Shown piece after piece: positions 19,905-31,173 of a stretch of DNA of 53,796 bases. The stretch is from Richelia intracellularis HH01 (GTDB lineage Bacteria > Cyanobacteriota > Cyanobacteriia > Cyanobacteriales > Nostocaceae), in contig NZ_CAIY01000006.1 of the NCBI RefSeq assembly GCF_000350105.1, forward strand, positions 1 to 53,796. The letters are read 5' to 3'. Below the pieces are notes generated by a model that had not been told where the DNA came from, made no database searches, and saw only the letters and a list, made by a program, of their open reading frames with translations. Position numbers and translations under genes: made by a program. How positions within the stretch are numbered: the stretch's first letter is position 1; the number at the start of each line of letters is the position of its first letter.

Positions 19905-21614
19905 ATGCGCATAAGTTTTGTAACAAATAATATTACTTAAGTTGGTTGATCATAAATAAAATTAATTTTGTGGAACTTTTAAAATAAAAGTTCATATCAT
20001 AGAAATACTCTGAGATTTATTCATTCAATTATATCTGAATATAATATATTTAGTGATTTCAAGGATAACAATACAGTTATTATCTCAATCGAGGTAGTTA
20101 CAAGCCTAGGTTGAAACTCATATGATAATGTTATTATAGAATAATTAAGTAATTTATCCTGCAACAAACTTATTTATAAGTTGATAAAAATGGAGATAGA
20201 ATGGTTAAAATTATTGATTTATTTTCAGGTTTTTGTTTAGATAAATCCCAGCATTTTTAGTACATTTCATGTTACCCATAAAGATGGCCTTACAATAATT
20301 GTGTAGCTGAATAAACTTTATAATTGGCAAAACAAAAATAGTAAAAAATTAAGATTATAAACCTCTTTCCTCTATATCATAATGGCAAATATGCTATTTT
20401 TTTACCTTGTTTTATCTAATTACAGGACGAAAATAGTATATTCCAGGTTTAAGTCCTTTATATTTGTCAATTTGATATTCCAGATGCCGTTTTTTTAATA
20501 ATTAAGGTCTTACTTTTAGTCTAATGCAAATTACAGTACTTAAATATCAAGGAATACTATAATTTTTCAATATGTGCAGATCTATATTCTTTCTAAATTC
20601 TTTGTTGCTTCGATATTAATTTTACCCCTATGAAATAATTTTATTCATCATAATCAAAGCTTATATATACCAAGAAAAATTCTTATATTAGAATTAAATT
20701 AATAGCCATTACTTTATAAAAAAATTCATACCAGCTGTTTTATAATAATGATATTTTTCCTATTTAAACGATGCTTAGTTTGTTTTGAGAAATACCAAAT
20801 TATTTTTCAATAAAATGAAACTATCGTATATGATATCAGCTTGCAATTTACAAATTTCTAAAGTGGTTTTTCAAACCTCATATCTTGATTTTGTTGGCTA
20901 ATTAAGTAAATTTTCTAATGTTGATGCCTTTAATTATTGCTATAATCTAGTGTCAGTGGTGTAGCCCCACATATAAAGAAAAAGTTAGTTATCATAATTT
21001 ATAGCTTTCAATAATATATTGCCATGATTGAGTAATACGACAAAAATAATTCCATGGTTATACATTCCAGGTTTTAATGCTCACTCCAATTTTTCCAAAA
21101 AATAGTTTGGTTTAGAATTGGCAATATTTATTTTCTGTTGGTATAAAATTAACCCTTGTTTTTTGAGGCTTTATTCCCCATTTTATTTTCTCAGTTCACT
21201 CTTATATCGACTCTGGAATTTATTTTATTATCACCCCTTAATTACAAAACCTTTATGATATCAAGGCAAATTTTCAATTATTTATGTGACAGAGGGAAAA
21301 TTTCTTGTAACAACTACCTATAATAATTTGGATTGAATCTCTATTAGAAACGAGAGTAGTATATTTAACCTTTTTATTACTGAGACTCAATATCCAAGGA
21401 TAATGTATATTCATCAAATATTATATAGACTTTCTCTATGAAACATAGTTTTGACGTTAAAAAATGGTAGTCGTTTTAAGCTAAAAATCAAATGTGATAA
21501 ATATTACAAACATCATGAAAATCCAGTGATTCAATATAGTCAAATAGTAATAAAGAGTAATATGTAAATTGCGTTTGTCCAATTCTTAAATACAAACCAT
21601 GGTGTGAATAGCTC
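19905..21614. other. 1.7-kb gene-free AT-rich interval
   Basis: No intact gene and no RNA gene recognised. Stops are dense in all frames. Two similar short strings, ATTCCAGGTTTAAG near 20440 and ATTCCAGGTTTTAA near 21064, recur about 620 bp apart. They might be chance or the trace of a duplicated sequence. This is probably an old, fully eroded gene region. Confidence 0.4.
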
Positions 21615-23885
21615 ATGAGTCCTCCTCAACCTCCTCGAAAAACCCAAACCCTTTTTGGTCAAATTAACCAGGCAGTACAAACAATTCAAGCCAGGGTGAA
21701 TTTTTCCAAACTGATACTAAGACAAAATGTAAGAGTTCCAGAGCTGTGGGTGCAGGATGTAGGGGGAGATAGGTCTGAGGTGTACCCTTTATTAGGCGAA
21801 CACTACATTTTGGGACGTAGTTCTAAATCGAGCGATATTGTTGTTCGTAATCCGGTAGTTAGTCAAATTCATCTCTCCCTATCTAGAAATTCGTCCCAAA
21901 GGAAACCTGCTTTCACCATGAAGGATGAAAATTCTACTAATGGAATTTATCGAGGTAAAAGACGGCTGACTTCTGTGGAATTAATTCATGGAGATATTCT
22001 TACTTTGGGTCCTCCGGAATTAGCCGCATCTGTGAGATTACAGTATATAGATCCTCCTCCCTGGTATTTTCAAGCTTTAGCCTGGGTAGGTTATGGGTTT
22101 ATAAGTGTAACTGCTTTAGCAGCATTAGTCATTGCTGTAGAATGGACTAAATTTTCTGCTAAAAATCTACCAGGTAAAGCAACTCGTGCACCAGTCATTG
22201 TATATGCCCATGATGGGTTTACTCATTTACGTAAACCCAGTTCCATAAGCCATATTGATATGGAGCATTTATCAGACTTTGGACCGTATTTACCAGGAGC
22301 AGTAGTGGCTTCCGAAGATAGCCGATTTTATTGGCATTTAGGAATTGATCCATTGGGAATTTTAAGAGCTGTACTAGTTAATACCCGTAGTGGTGATGCA
22401 AAACAGGGGGCAAGTAGCATTACCCAACAATTAGCCCGTAGTTTACTCCGGGATTATGTCGGTAGACAAGATTCCCTGGAACGGAAGATTCGAGAAGCTA
22501 TAGTTGCCCTGAAATTAGAAACTTTTTACAGCAAAGATGAAATTTTATTGATGTACTTAAACCGAGTGTATTTAGGAGTTGATACCTCTGGTTTTGAAGA
22601 TGCAGCTCGTTATTATTTTGATAAGACAGCTAAGGAATTAACTGCCGCTGAGGCTGCAATCCTGGTAGGAATTTTACCAGCTCCTAATGGGTTTAATTTT
22701 TGTGGGGATAGTCGAAGTAAGCATAATATTATTGGTTATCGCAATCGCGTATTGCAACGTATGTTAGAAATGGGGAAAATTAAACAAAGTGAATATAATC
22801 GAGCTCGAAGATCACCAGTTGAAGTTAGCCCTAGAGTCTGTGAGCAGGAAGCTAAAGTTATTGCTCCCTACTTTTATAACTATGTTTTTGCTGAGTTAGA
22901 ATCAATTTTGGGAAAGGATTTAGCTGGAGAAGGTAATTTTATTATTGAAACCCAATTAGATACTTTTATACAAACTGAAGCAGAAAAATCTCTGCAAAAT
23001 GCAATTAATATTGGTGGTTCTAAATTTGGCTTTTCCGAAGGAGCATTACTCACTCTCAATTCTAATACCGGGGCAATAGTAGCTATGGTAGGAGGTACAA
23101 ATTTTCGATACAGTCAATTTAACCGTGCCTCCCAAGCTAAAAGACAACCTGGATCTACCTTTAAGTTATTTTCCTATGCTGCTGCTTTAGAATCTGGCAT
23201 AACTATAGGGAGAACTTATTCTTGCTCTCCTCTGACATGGTGGGGATTTACTTACAAGCCATGTCGTACAAGTATAGGTGCTTTAGATTTAGTCACAGGA
23301 TTTGCCTTATCTGAAAATCCTATTGCATTAAGATTAGCTCAGGATGTTGGTTTAGAGCAGGTCGCAGATATGGCAAAACGTTTGGGGGTAAAATCCGAAT
23401 TGGAAGTAGTACCAGGAATGGTTCTTGGACAAAGCTTAGTTGATGTTGTAGAAATTACTGGTGCTTTTGGGGCAATTAGCAATAATGGAGTTTGGAACAA
23501 GCCCCATGCCATTACCAAGATTTTAGACAGTAGTGACTGCAAGGATCATAAAGATCCTAAAACCTGTCGTATAATATACTCCTTTAATCGAAACGTAGAT
23601 ACTAACAAACGAGTTTTAAAGACAAGTATAGCCAGAACCATGAATTATTTATTGAGAAAAGCTATTACCAGTGGAACTGGAATTAGTGCGGCTATTGGCC
23701 TAGACGAAGGAGGGAAAACTGGAACTACGGACGAAAACGTTGATTTATGGTTTATTGGCTTCTTACCAAGCAAACAACTAGTAACTGGTATTTGGTTAGG
23801 AAATGATAATAATAAACCTACTTCTGGTAGTAGTGATCAAGCAGCTCAATTATGGGGAAACTATATGAGAAAAATCATTAGATGA
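21615..23885 (+). CDS. Class A penicillin-binding protein with N-terminal FHA domain
   Basis: 756-residue bifunctional peptidoglycan synthase. An FHA phosphopeptide-binding domain lies at about 62-140 (YILGRSSKSSDIVVRNPVVS, then NSTNGIYRGKRRL). A membrane helix follows at about 158-175. The GT51 glycosyltransferase has catalytic E234 in VASEDSRFYWH, then QGASSITQQLARSLL. The transpeptidase has S514-TFK, SEN at 566-568 and KTG at 701-703. All catalytic motifs are intact, so it should polymerise and cross-link murein. The FHA fusion is a cyanobacterial arrangement suggesting control by Ser/Thr kinases. Start ATG without a ribosome site. Confidence 0.94.
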   Translation: MSPPQPPRKTQTLFGQINQAVQTIQARVNFSKLILRQNVRVPELWVQDVGGDRSEVYPLLGEHYILGRSSKSSDIVVRNPVVSQIHLSLSRNSSQRKPAFTMKDENSTNGIYRGKRRLTSVELIHGDILTLGPPELAASVRLQYIDPPPWYFQALAWVGYGFISVTALAALVIAVEWTKFSAKNLPGKATRAPVIVYAHDGFTHLRKPSSISHIDMEHLSDFGPYLPGAVVASEDSRFYWHLGIDPLGILRAVLVNTRSGDAKQGASSITQQLARSLLRDYVGRQDSLERKIREAIVALKLETFYSKDEILLMYLNRVYLGVDTSGFEDAARYYFDKTAKELTAAEAAILVGILPAPNGFNFCGDSRSKHNIIGYRNRVLQRMLEMGKIKQSEYNRARRSPVEVSPRVCEQEAKVIAPYFYNYVFAELESILGKDLAGEGNFIIETQLDTFIQTEAEKSLQNAINIGGSKFGFSEGALLTLNSNTGAIVAMVGGTNFRYSQFNRASQAKRQPGSTFKLFSYAAALESGITIGRTYSCSPLTWWGFTYKPCRTSIGALDLVTGFALSENPIALRLAQDVGLEQVADMAKRLGVKSELEVVPGMVLGQSLVDVVEITGAFGAISNNGVWNKPHAITKILDSSDCKDHKDPKTCRIIYSFNRNVDTNKRVLKTSIARTMNYLLRKAITSGTGISAAIGLDEGGKTGTTDENVDLWFIGFLPSKQLVTGIWLGNDNNKPTSGSSDQAAQLWGNYMRKIIR

Positions 23886-23940
23886 GAAAAGAATAATAAA
23901 GCAATCTTGTAAGTACAAATTTTCCTAACTACTTCATCTC

Positions 23941-25365
23941 TTATTTATATCCCTTCCAATATTTAACATCTAATTTACCACTTGGCAAGAATTCTACCTG
24001 GTAATGAGCCAGAGGTTCTTGATTATTAGGAGCAGTAATATTAGAACCGTAAATTGCCGAAAACATTTCTGGCAGAGGGGTTTCCTTGTAGTAGTCGAAT
24101 GCCATTTGATTTAGAGGCTCATAATCAGCAATAAGTCCATCTCCTGTAACTGCCACACGGTACTTTAATACATGTTTATATGCAGAAGTCTCCCCCCAAT
24201 TTTCACGTATATTATCGAAAAGTTTTTGCCTTAATTGTTTTATCTGAACATTATTCTTGATTCTTGGCCCTACCACATCTGGGGTATTTGCATAGCCATT
24301 CCAAGGGCTTACTTCTAAAACCTGACTTTTCCGAAACACAATTCGGAATTGAGCTATAGGTTCATTATTAATGAACTTTTGATTAGTAGGAATATAAAGT
24401 AACTGGGGTAAAGGAGTTATCCCTATGTTTTTATTTGCTTCCTTATTAATGGCTTTATAACCAATAATTGCCCCATCTGCTGCTACACCAACACGATAAA
24501 TTAGGTCTTGTTTTAATACCACACGATTTTTCCATTCCGGATTTATTTGGTTATAAACATGACGATTGAGCAATTTCAACTGAGATGCATTATTAATTTC
24601 AGGAACTGTTTTTAAGACTGTTTCCAAATCTATAATATTAGGATCTGACGCATTATTATCGTTATCTGTATTTACTTTTGAGATTTTACTATCATCCCCC
24701 CATATATCTACTGTTTTTCTGGAAAGTGTCGATTCAGAGGGTTGTATACTAGACTCATCTGATTGTATTTTTTGTATCGGATGAAATTTAGGAGGAGGCA
24801 ATACGCCAAAAATTATGGCAGCCGCAGCCAAACTACTAACACCTAAAGTTGCAGGAATTGCCTGCTTTAGAAATATTTGAATTACACTATTATAGTGATT
24901 GACAACTGGCTGTAGTTCCAGAGTTATTTCTGGTAGTGTTTGGCTGTCAGCAAGAAACTGATCAACAGCTTCTACCAGATCAAATAGCTGTACTGTACTT
25001 ATATCTAAGGCAGTTGGTGCTTGGAAATTGCTGTCTTGCACTTCATGCATACGTAAAACCAATCTATGTTGATTATCACTTAATTTTTCTAGCTGTACCG
25101 GCTCAAATTCTTTTTTGTTTGCCTGAGAATTTGATACATTACTTAAAAACTCTTGAGCATATGCGCTAACAGCCCTCACCAGGCTTTCAAAAAATTCCCT
25201 TCCTCCAGTAATTGGTTCCTTAAGTCCAGATAAATGACATTCTGCATTTACTAGAATGGATAGAAGAGGGCGGATTTCCTGAGGGCTATTTGCCTGAGCA
25301 GTATTACTCAAACCCTCTAAAATTAGAGTGCAGTTAGGCAAACTATATTTGCGTTGAATACTCAT
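23941..25365 (-). CDS. DUF4335 domain protein
   Basis: 474-residue cyanobacterial protein of unknown function. The N-terminal half (MSIQRKYSLPNCTLILEGL...) has the DUF4335 signature. A hydrophobic stretch at about 170-195 (PATLGVSSLAAAAIIFGVLP) is a single membrane helix, followed by a Ser/Asp-rich linker and two similar C-terminal segments (each with WG- or NP-type openings and TPLPQL/TPLPEM). The start codon overlaps the stop of the DUF3038 gene (ATGA), so the two are translationally coupled. It is convergent with the PBP gene, 55 bp apart. Confidence 0.85.
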   Translation of the reverse strand: MSIQRKYSLPNCTLILEGLSNTAQANSPQEIRPLLSILVNAECHLSGLKEPITGGREFFESLVRAVSAYAQEFLSNVSNSQANKKEFEPVQLEKLSDNQHRLVLRMHEVQDSNFQAPTALDISTVQLFDLVEAVDQFLADSQTLPEITLELQPVVNHYNSVIQIFLKQAIPATLGVSSLAAAAIIFGVLPPPKFHPIQKIQSDESSIQPSESTLSRKTVDIWGDDSKISKVNTDNDNNASDPNIIDLETVLKTVPEINNASQLKLLNRHVYNQINPEWKNRVVLKQDLIYRVGVAADGAIIGYKAINKEANKNIGITPLPQLLYIPTNQKFINNEPIAQFRIVFRKSQVLEVSPWNGYANTPDVVGPRIKNNVQIKQLRQKLFDNIRENWGETSAYKHVLKYRVAVTGDGLIADYEPLNQMAFDYYKETPLPEMFSAIYGSNITAPNNQEPLAHYQVEFLPSGKLDVKYWKGYK

Positions 25366-25997
25366 TCTAATACCCCATAAAACAAACTAATCCAGAATCG
25401 CTGCATACCATAGGTCCCAGTACAAAACAGTAATTTTCCAAGCAAACTAATTGCCAATTTGTTTAGTTCCTCATCAGTGTTCAACGCTAAAATCCCGGAA
25501 CGTCCAGGATTCATACGACTCTTAAAATGTGCCCTAAACCTTTCTAAATAACTGGCAAGGCGTAAATGTTGTTCTAAAGGAATTTGCTTTTCATATAGTT
25601 GTTGGGACATCATCATCAACTGACGAATTACAACTGTCAACTGTCTAGCCACATAGCAAGTGATAATTACTAATGCTTTTGCTTCAGTAATACTTAAATG
25701 GCGGCGAATATAGGCCCGACGTAAGGGGTTTGTGCTACGTATCCGCCATAAATTTACCCTGTGTTTGATAATATCTTTTAAATGTAGTTCTTCTGCAAAT
25801 CCCAAAATAGTTTCCGATCCACCCAATTCCAAAGCCTCAATTGCTAGTAAGATTAAATCAATTTGCAGGCAAGTTGTACGGGGGCATACCTGCAAATCTA
25901 CTCCTAATTCTGGCAATTTTTCCAGAATCATTTTTCCTGTCTGGGAGGTTGGGCTGTCAAATAGTGTGGTACTACCACCGGAGATATTCATTATCAA
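25362..25997 (-). CDS. DUF3038 domain protein
   Basis: 211-residue conserved cyanobacterial protein, function unknown. Predicted largely helical, with no signal peptide and no clear membrane helix. Recognisable segments are DLQVCPRTTCLQIDLILLAI, LGGSETILGFAEEL and NPLRRAYIRRHLSITEAKAL. It ends in an ATGA overlap with the DUF4335 gene, forming a two-gene operon. Conserved pairing of these two families implies a shared task that cannot be named from sequence. Confidence 0.85.
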   Translation of the reverse strand: MIMNISGGSTTLFDSPTSQTGKMILEKLPELGVDLQVCPRTTCLQIDLILLAIEALELGGSETILGFAEELHLKDIIKHRVNLWRIRSTNPLRRAYIRRHLSITEAKALVIITCYVARQLTVVIRQLMMMSQQLYEKQIPLEQHLRLASYLERFRAHFKSRMNPGRSGILALNTDEELNKLAISLLGKLLFCTGTYGMQRFWISLFYGVLE

Positions 25998-27655
25998 TAC
26001 CTTGATATGGCTTCTACAAACTGAGTGGTTTTCATTAAGACAAACAGCTTAATAAGAGTAACTCTAATAGTAACAATAGTTAATTTTCTTAGAGTGTTCT
26101 CGGAGAATCAGGTACATCACAAGAGGACCACCCCAGTATAGATGGCAAATAGCATGCTTAATAAGTAATTGTGTGTAAAGTCCACTCCTGTAAATCTAAT
26201 AAGATGTACACAATATTAATTTTATGATTAATCGGAACCCCTTAAATAAAAACAGTTTGGTCTAGACATAGGCTTCATGACCAATATGGTTGTCTATATT
26301 TTGCCATTTTGCCAGAGAGATTGAGATGGTAGATTTTACCTCGGAAATTTTTGCACTAGATACATAGTGTAAACAGATAATTTCTTCATGAATGGCGCAA
26401 AAATATTCAGTACTTGGTTGAAAATCCAGTGATGATCTCATAAATTTGACTCAGATACAAGTAAAATATTATTAAGATTACATGATTGACATTCAGAACA
26501 TTAAAGGTATGGAGATGATATTTTAGGATATTGGTTGTGATAGCATCTAAGAAATCAAAGGACATCAAAGAGCTTATCACAGATACCACATTGCAATTAT
26601 TTTTACAAGTCTTCATCGATGATAGGTAAAGCGGAATATTCTGCTGAAGACCAACATTTTTTTAAATAAGTTACGAAACTTGAGTAACAAATACTTCGAA
26701 CAGGTATCTGTTTAGATGTTGGTATTGGTGGAAAACTATTAATCTAATTGGCTATTAAGTTTTTTATTTGGATGGTACAAGAAGTTTTGAAAGTAGAAAA
26801 AATAATAGTTTTATATTCCTCAAAAATTATGGGTAAAAGAGTATCATTTTTGATATTTCTAATGATATTTAATTTATTAATTTATGAGAATACTAAGTTG
26901 TTGTCTGGAGCATGGGAAAATTTTTGCACTTTCCTACCATTAAAATTTTTCTTCATTTGATGACCTTTCAAATATCTCCTCAGATGCACTTCACTCAAAT
27001 ACATATATGATTTTCTACACATTGTAGACTGATTTGTTCTTATATCTAGATATTTACAGTTTTGATAATAATCCAGTGAAATTCAATCTTATGCGTGATG
27101 ATAGTATATTTATGGTTTTATTTTTATTTACATAATTTTTTAATTGTCACATAATTAGGAGTTTGACATTTTATAACTATAATAGATAGTCTATACTATA
27201 ATCTTTTTGCTTAAACTTATCGTAAGTCGATTATTAATATCTTAATAATTATAATTTTAATCAATCGATAAAAAGAACTTAATATGATGTGTTTCATTCC
27301 ACTTTTGTTGGTAAAATTTTGAGTTATTATAAAGCTCATGACTCAGTATTTAGACTTGGTGAATGGTAATTTATAACAACAATTATTTGAAGTAGAATGC
27401 TTCTTTTTCCTAAACTTTTTACCTTAAAAATAAGCCTGGGGGATTATTGATAATCACCCACTTCACTTAAGAATAAACTATCCTAATATCTATAATAATT
27501 GCAGCTTACCTTTAAGTATTCCCCACCATTTTATTTTCAATGCAGCGATAATATGGTGTAGGATTTCTCAGGTGTATACCAAAAATTTATCCAGAATTAA
27601 TAATTTGGATTGGTAAGTGTCAGTAGTTAGTACTACTAGAATTCACCTCCTGCTT
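25998..27655. other. 1.6-kb gene-free interval
   Basis: No intact gene. Short protein-like runs appear at 26480-26620 (for example SKKSKDIKELITDTTLQLFL) and 26748-26960 (a 70-residue frame ending SGAWENFCTFLPLKFFFI), but they are hydrophobic or broken and match nothing I know. I treat them as chance or eroded sequence. The apt promoter must lie at the right end. Confidence 0.35.
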
Positions 27656-28177
27656 ATGGATTTAAAGTCTTTGATTCGTGATGTACCAGATTTTCCTAAA
27701 CCTGGTATCGTGTTCCGTGATATCACTACTTTGTTGCGAGACCCAGATGGGTTAAAACATGCTATTGACTCCTTCACCCAAAAATTTTTTCATGCGGGTA
27801 TTAATGCTGATTATATTGTGGGCATGGAATCACGTGGGTTTATATTTGGCCCTCCTTTGGCTTATCAAATGGGAGCAGGATTTATTCCTGTACGTAAACC
27901 TGGCAAGTTACCATCAGCCGTCTATTGCATTGAGTACGAATTAGAGTATGGTACTGATTGTTTGGAAATACATCAAGATGCCTTACACCCTGGAAGTAAA
28001 GTATTAATTGTGGACGATTTGATTGCTACTGGAGGAACTGCAAATGCAACTGCCAGGTTGGTGAAAAAATCTGGCTGTGATGTAGTTGGTTTTGGGTTTA
28101 TTATAGAGCTACAAAATTTTCAAGGTCGTAAAAACTTACCAAATGTTCCAATTATAACTCTTGTAGAATATTTGTGA
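27656..28177 (+). CDS. apt: Adenine phosphoribosyltransferase
   Basis: 173-residue purine-salvage enzyme converting adenine and PRPP to AMP. The family start [18 protein letters not shown] fits the ATG at 27656. An upstream GTG at 27617 would add 13 residues that do not look like the family. Motifs are [28 protein letters not shown] and the PRPP loop [14 protein letters not shown]. An upstream ribosome site is lacking, as is common in cyanobacteria. A good terminator follows 7 bp after the stop. Confidence 0.95.
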   Translation: MDLKSLIRDVPDFPKPGIVFRDITTLLRDPDGLKHAIDSFTQKFFHAGINADYIVGMESRGFIFGPPLAYQMGAGFIPVRKPGKLPSAVYCIEYELEYGTDCLEIHQDALHPGSKVLIVDDLIATGGTANATARLVKKSGCDVVGFGFIIELQNFQGRKNLPNVPIITLVEYL

Positions 28178-28183
28178 ACGATA

Positions 28184-28217
28184 GGGGAAGGATATAATTT
28201 TCCTTCCCCACATTTTT
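28184..28217 (+). terminator. Rho-independent-type terminator after apt
   Basis: Perfect 9-bp GC-rich stem GGGGAAGGA/TCCTTCCCC with an 8-nt loop, followed by ACATTTTTTT. It is the most classical terminator in the window and ends the apt transcript before the permease gene. Confidence 0.85.
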
Positions 28218-28266
28218 TTACTTTTCTAATTTCTTTTTAAAATACAATTTAAAATTGTTCGGTTTT

Positions 28267-29316
28267 ATGAATAAAATACCTAGCAAATCCGATGAAAATT
28301 TTCAGGAAACGTTTTTAAAGCTACTAACTAGCGAGACTGGTTCATATATTATTAAGAGAATATGCCAGGCTATATTAACTTTATTATTGGCATCAATACT
28401 ATCATTCATTATTATTCAACTTGCACCTGGAGATTATGTGGATACCCTAAAACAAAATCCCAAAATTTCCCCGGAAAGAATTGAAGAGTTAAAGGAACAA
28501 TTTGGTTTAAATCGGTCTTGGGCAGAACAGTATTTTCTGTGGTTATGGCAAATTTTTACCAAGGGAGATTTTGGTACTAGTTTTATCTATCAGCGCTCCG
28601 TTTCTTTGCTTATTAGTGAAAGGGTTTCAGCAACTTTACTATTGGCTTTTTCATCTTTATTTTTAACTTGGGCTATTGCCATTCCTTTAGGCATTATTGC
28701 TGCAGTAAAACAAAATAATTTAACTGACCGTTGTTTACGGATTATAAGTTATATAGGGCAAGGTTTTCCTAGTTTTATCACTGCCTTATTATTATTGATT
28801 TTTGCCCAAATTACTACTCCCTTATTTCCTGTTGGTGGTATGACTAGCATCAATCACACTGATTTATCTTGGTTTGGTAAAATTTTGGATATTAGCTGGC
28901 ACATGATTTTACCCACTTTAGCTTTAAGTATTACCAGTTTTGCCAGTTTACAAAGAATTACTCGTGGCGAGTTACTGGACGTATTACGTCAAGATTATAT
29001 TCAAACTGCCCGAGCAAAAGGATTACCAGAGAATAAGGTGATTTATGTCCATGCTTTACGTAATGCTATTAATCCCCTAATCACTTTGTTGGGCTTTGAG
29101 TTAGCTAGTTTATTGAGTGGTGCTTTTACTGCAGAATTTTTCTTTAATTGGCCTGGTTTGGGTAGGTTGACTTTGCAGGCTGTACAGGCACAAGATTTAT
29201 ATTTACTAATGGCAAGTTTGGTAGTAGGTTCTGTGCTGTTAGTCCTAGGTAACTTAATCGCTGATATATTACTCAAAGTTGCAGATCCTCGCATTCGCTT
29301 TGAAAATCTGAATTAA
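28267..29316 (+). CDS. DppB/OppB-type ABC transporter permease
   Basis: About 349-353 residues, depending on whether ATG (28267) or TTG (28255) is used. Binding-protein-dependent permease of the di/oligopeptide and nickel class. N-terminal helix with LSFIIIQLAPGDYVD (the family reads APGDP here), six helices, and the EAA loop RTARAKGLPENKVIYVHALR in the variant form QTARAKGLPENKV, then NAINPLITLLG. It should pair with a DppC-like permease, ATPases and a binding protein, none of which is in this window, as is often so in cyanobacteria. Substrate unknown. A 9-bp hairpin lies about 60 bp downstream. Confidence 0.9.
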   Translation: MNKIPSKSDENFQETFLKLLTSETGSYIIKRICQAILTLLLASILSFIIIQLAPGDYVDTLKQNPKISPERIEELKEQFGLNRSWAEQYFLWLWQIFTKGDFGTSFIYQRSVSLLISERVSATLLLAFSSLFLTWAIAIPLGIIAAVKQNNLTDRCLRIISYIGQGFPSFITALLLLIFAQITTPLFPVGGMTSINHTDLSWFGKILDISWHMILPTLALSITSFASLQRITRGELLDVLRQDYIQTARAKGLPENKVIYVHALRNAINPLITLLGFELASLLSGAFTAEFFFNWPGLGRLTLQAVQAQDLYLLMASLVVGSVLLVLGNLIADILLKVADPRIRFENLN

Positions 29317-29379
29317 TAACCAAGATTAAATAGAATTATGTACCTAATTTCTCTACTTATATACTTATGAAAAGTTCGT

Positions 29380-29405
29380 TTTAGGAGTAAGCACTCCTAA
29401 ATTTT
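29380..29405 (+). terminator. Terminator after the peptide-type permease
   Basis: Perfect 9-bp stem TTTAGGAGT/ACTCCTAAA with AAGC loop, followed by TTTTA. It lies 64 bp after the stop. Confidence 0.7.
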
Positions 29406-29866
29406 ACTGGCTTACTTCATAGAAACTATAATCCTCTTATATCAAGAGAGCTTTTTGATAGAAAATAATCAATAGGTTAGGATAAATTGGGTTAGGATAA
29501 ATAATGTTTATAGTAGCCAATTTGATAATTTTTATGAACATTTCATTGTTACTGATATTAGATTATCATAATTTACCTTGTTATAAATATAAAACCAAAT
29601 TTACAAAATATTAAGGTTGTAGAATTTGAGCTTTAACTCAGACTTTTTTCTAAACTACTTCGAATATTTTTCAAGAAGATACCAGATCATTTTGCATATT
29701 TATTTTATCTATGTTATTCATGGTCAAATAATCGACATAGTTTCTATATGATGCCTTTTCCAACTAACCAGAGTATCAAGATTTTCAAGCAAACTTAAAG
29801 GATATAAAAGTAAACATTATTTATTAGTAATCAACTGTTATTAGGAGAATTTATTCATCATATTTT
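29406..29866. other. Convergent intergenic, short direct repeat
   Basis: 461 bp without a gene. GGTTAGGATAAAT occurs at 29475-29487 and again at 29490-29502 (15-bp period), a small tandem duplication. Nothing else was recognised. Confidence 0.45.
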
Positions 29867-30817
29867 TCAATACAGGTTTGCAAATTTATCTGTTGTCTCA
29901 ATTAGATTGCTCATAATTCCCGGCTCGCTCATAGAATGCCCTGCATCAGGAACCACAATTAATTCTGCTTCTGGCCAAGCCTGGTGCAACTCCCAAGCCG
30001 ACACCATAGGGCAAACCATATCATACCTTCCCTGAACGATAACAGCAGGTATGTGACTAATTCTGTCCACATTTTTAATTAATAAATCTTCTTGTTTAAA
30101 AAATCCTTTGTTTACAAAATAATGACACTCAATTCTGGCAAAAGCTCTAACAAATTCTTCCACACTAAATCTTTGGCTTAAAGTTATATCAGGAAATAAT
30201 TTGCTGGTTCTAGCTTCCCAAACGACCCAAGCACGAGCTGCTTCTATCTGTATAGATTTATTATTACTTGTCAATCTTTTATAATATGCACTTAAGAGAT
30301 CCTGTCTTTCCTCAACAGGTATAGGTTTAAGATAATCTTCCCAAGCATCAGGAAAAATATTACTTGCTCCTTCCTGATAAAACCATTTAAGTTCTTTCTG
30401 TCGTAATAAGAAGATCCCTCGTAAAATTAACCCAGTGCAATTTTTGGGATGTGTTTGACTGTAAGCCAAGGATAGGGTACTTCCCCAGCTACCACCAAAA
30501 ACAGCCCATTGATCTATTCCCAAGTGTGATCGTAGTTTCTCAATATCACTAACCAAATCCCATGTAGTATTCTCACGTAATTCAGCGTTAGGTAAACTCT
30601 TGCCGCAACCGCGCTGATCGAACATAACTAAACGCCACTTATCAGGATGGAAATATTGACGGTAAACAGGTGAGCAACTACTACCAGGTCCACCATGAAG
30701 GAATAATATAGGTTTCCCTTTAGGGTTACCTGATTCCTCAAAATGAATAGTGTGCAGATCGGATACTTTGATTTGACCTTGATTATAGGCTTCTCTGTAT
30801 GGATAAAGTTTGCGCAT
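29867..30817 (-). CDS. pip: Proline iminopeptidase
   Basis: 316-residue alpha/beta-hydrolase peptidase (family S33) that removes N-terminal proline from peptides. Oxyanion motif HGGPGSS at 41-47, DQRGCGKS at 67-74, nucleophile S110 in GGSWGS, acid D266 in GRYDMVCP and H294 in DAGHSMSEPG, so the triad is complete. Family start MRKLYPYREAY fits. Convergent with the permease gene across a 0.5-kb gap. Confidence 0.95.
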   Translation of the reverse strand: MRKLYPYREAYNQGQIKVSDLHTIHFEESGNPKGKPILFLHGGPGSSCSPVYRQYFHPDKWRLVMFDQRGCGKSLPNAELRENTTWDLVSDIEKLRSHLGIDQWAVFGGSWGSTLSLAYSQTHPKNCTGLILRGIFLLRQKELKWFYQEGASNIFPDAWEDYLKPIPVEERQDLLSAYYKRLTSNNKSIQIEAARAWVVWEARTSKLFPDITLSQRFSVEEFVRAFARIECHYFVNKGFFKQEDLLIKNVDRISHIPAVIVQGRYDMVCPMVSAWELHQAWPEAELIVVPDAGHSMSEPGIMSNLIETTDKFANLY

Positions 30818-31173
30818 AGGGATTTTCTAACTCATAATATCTAATAATTTTATAAAGCAAGAACACAGTAATTTTGCTTATGACTGAGTAAAACAATTTG
30901 GTATAGTGTTTGCACCCCTTATACCTCAAATTTAGTCAATTAAGGAGTGTTGGCAAGTAGTTTTGAAAATTACTCATACTCTAAACCTGAAAGTAAAATA
31001 CATTCATAAATTAGCATATTAAGTTTATGAAAGCATATTAAATGCCACGAATATCATCTAAATAAATGTCAGTCAATTAGACAAGGTAATTGATATTATA
31101 TAGCGCTGAATATTTAAATTTAATTATAAATTATTTGAATTAGATAAGCCTAATTTTATTAAAAATATTGTGC

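Noticed and set aside
19905..21614. Decayed outer-membrane protein gene
   Set aside because: Some short frames had barrel-like patterns and a twice-occurring ATTCCAGGTTT string, but nothing was long or specific enough to support a call.
26748..26960. 70-residue hydrophobic frame before apt
   Set aside because: Rich in Phe/Ile/Lys as expected from AT-rich noise, no ribosome site, no recognisable family.
27617..27655. GTG start for apt
   Set aside because: The 13 extra residues do not resemble the family N-terminus, while the ATG at 27656 gives the normal length.
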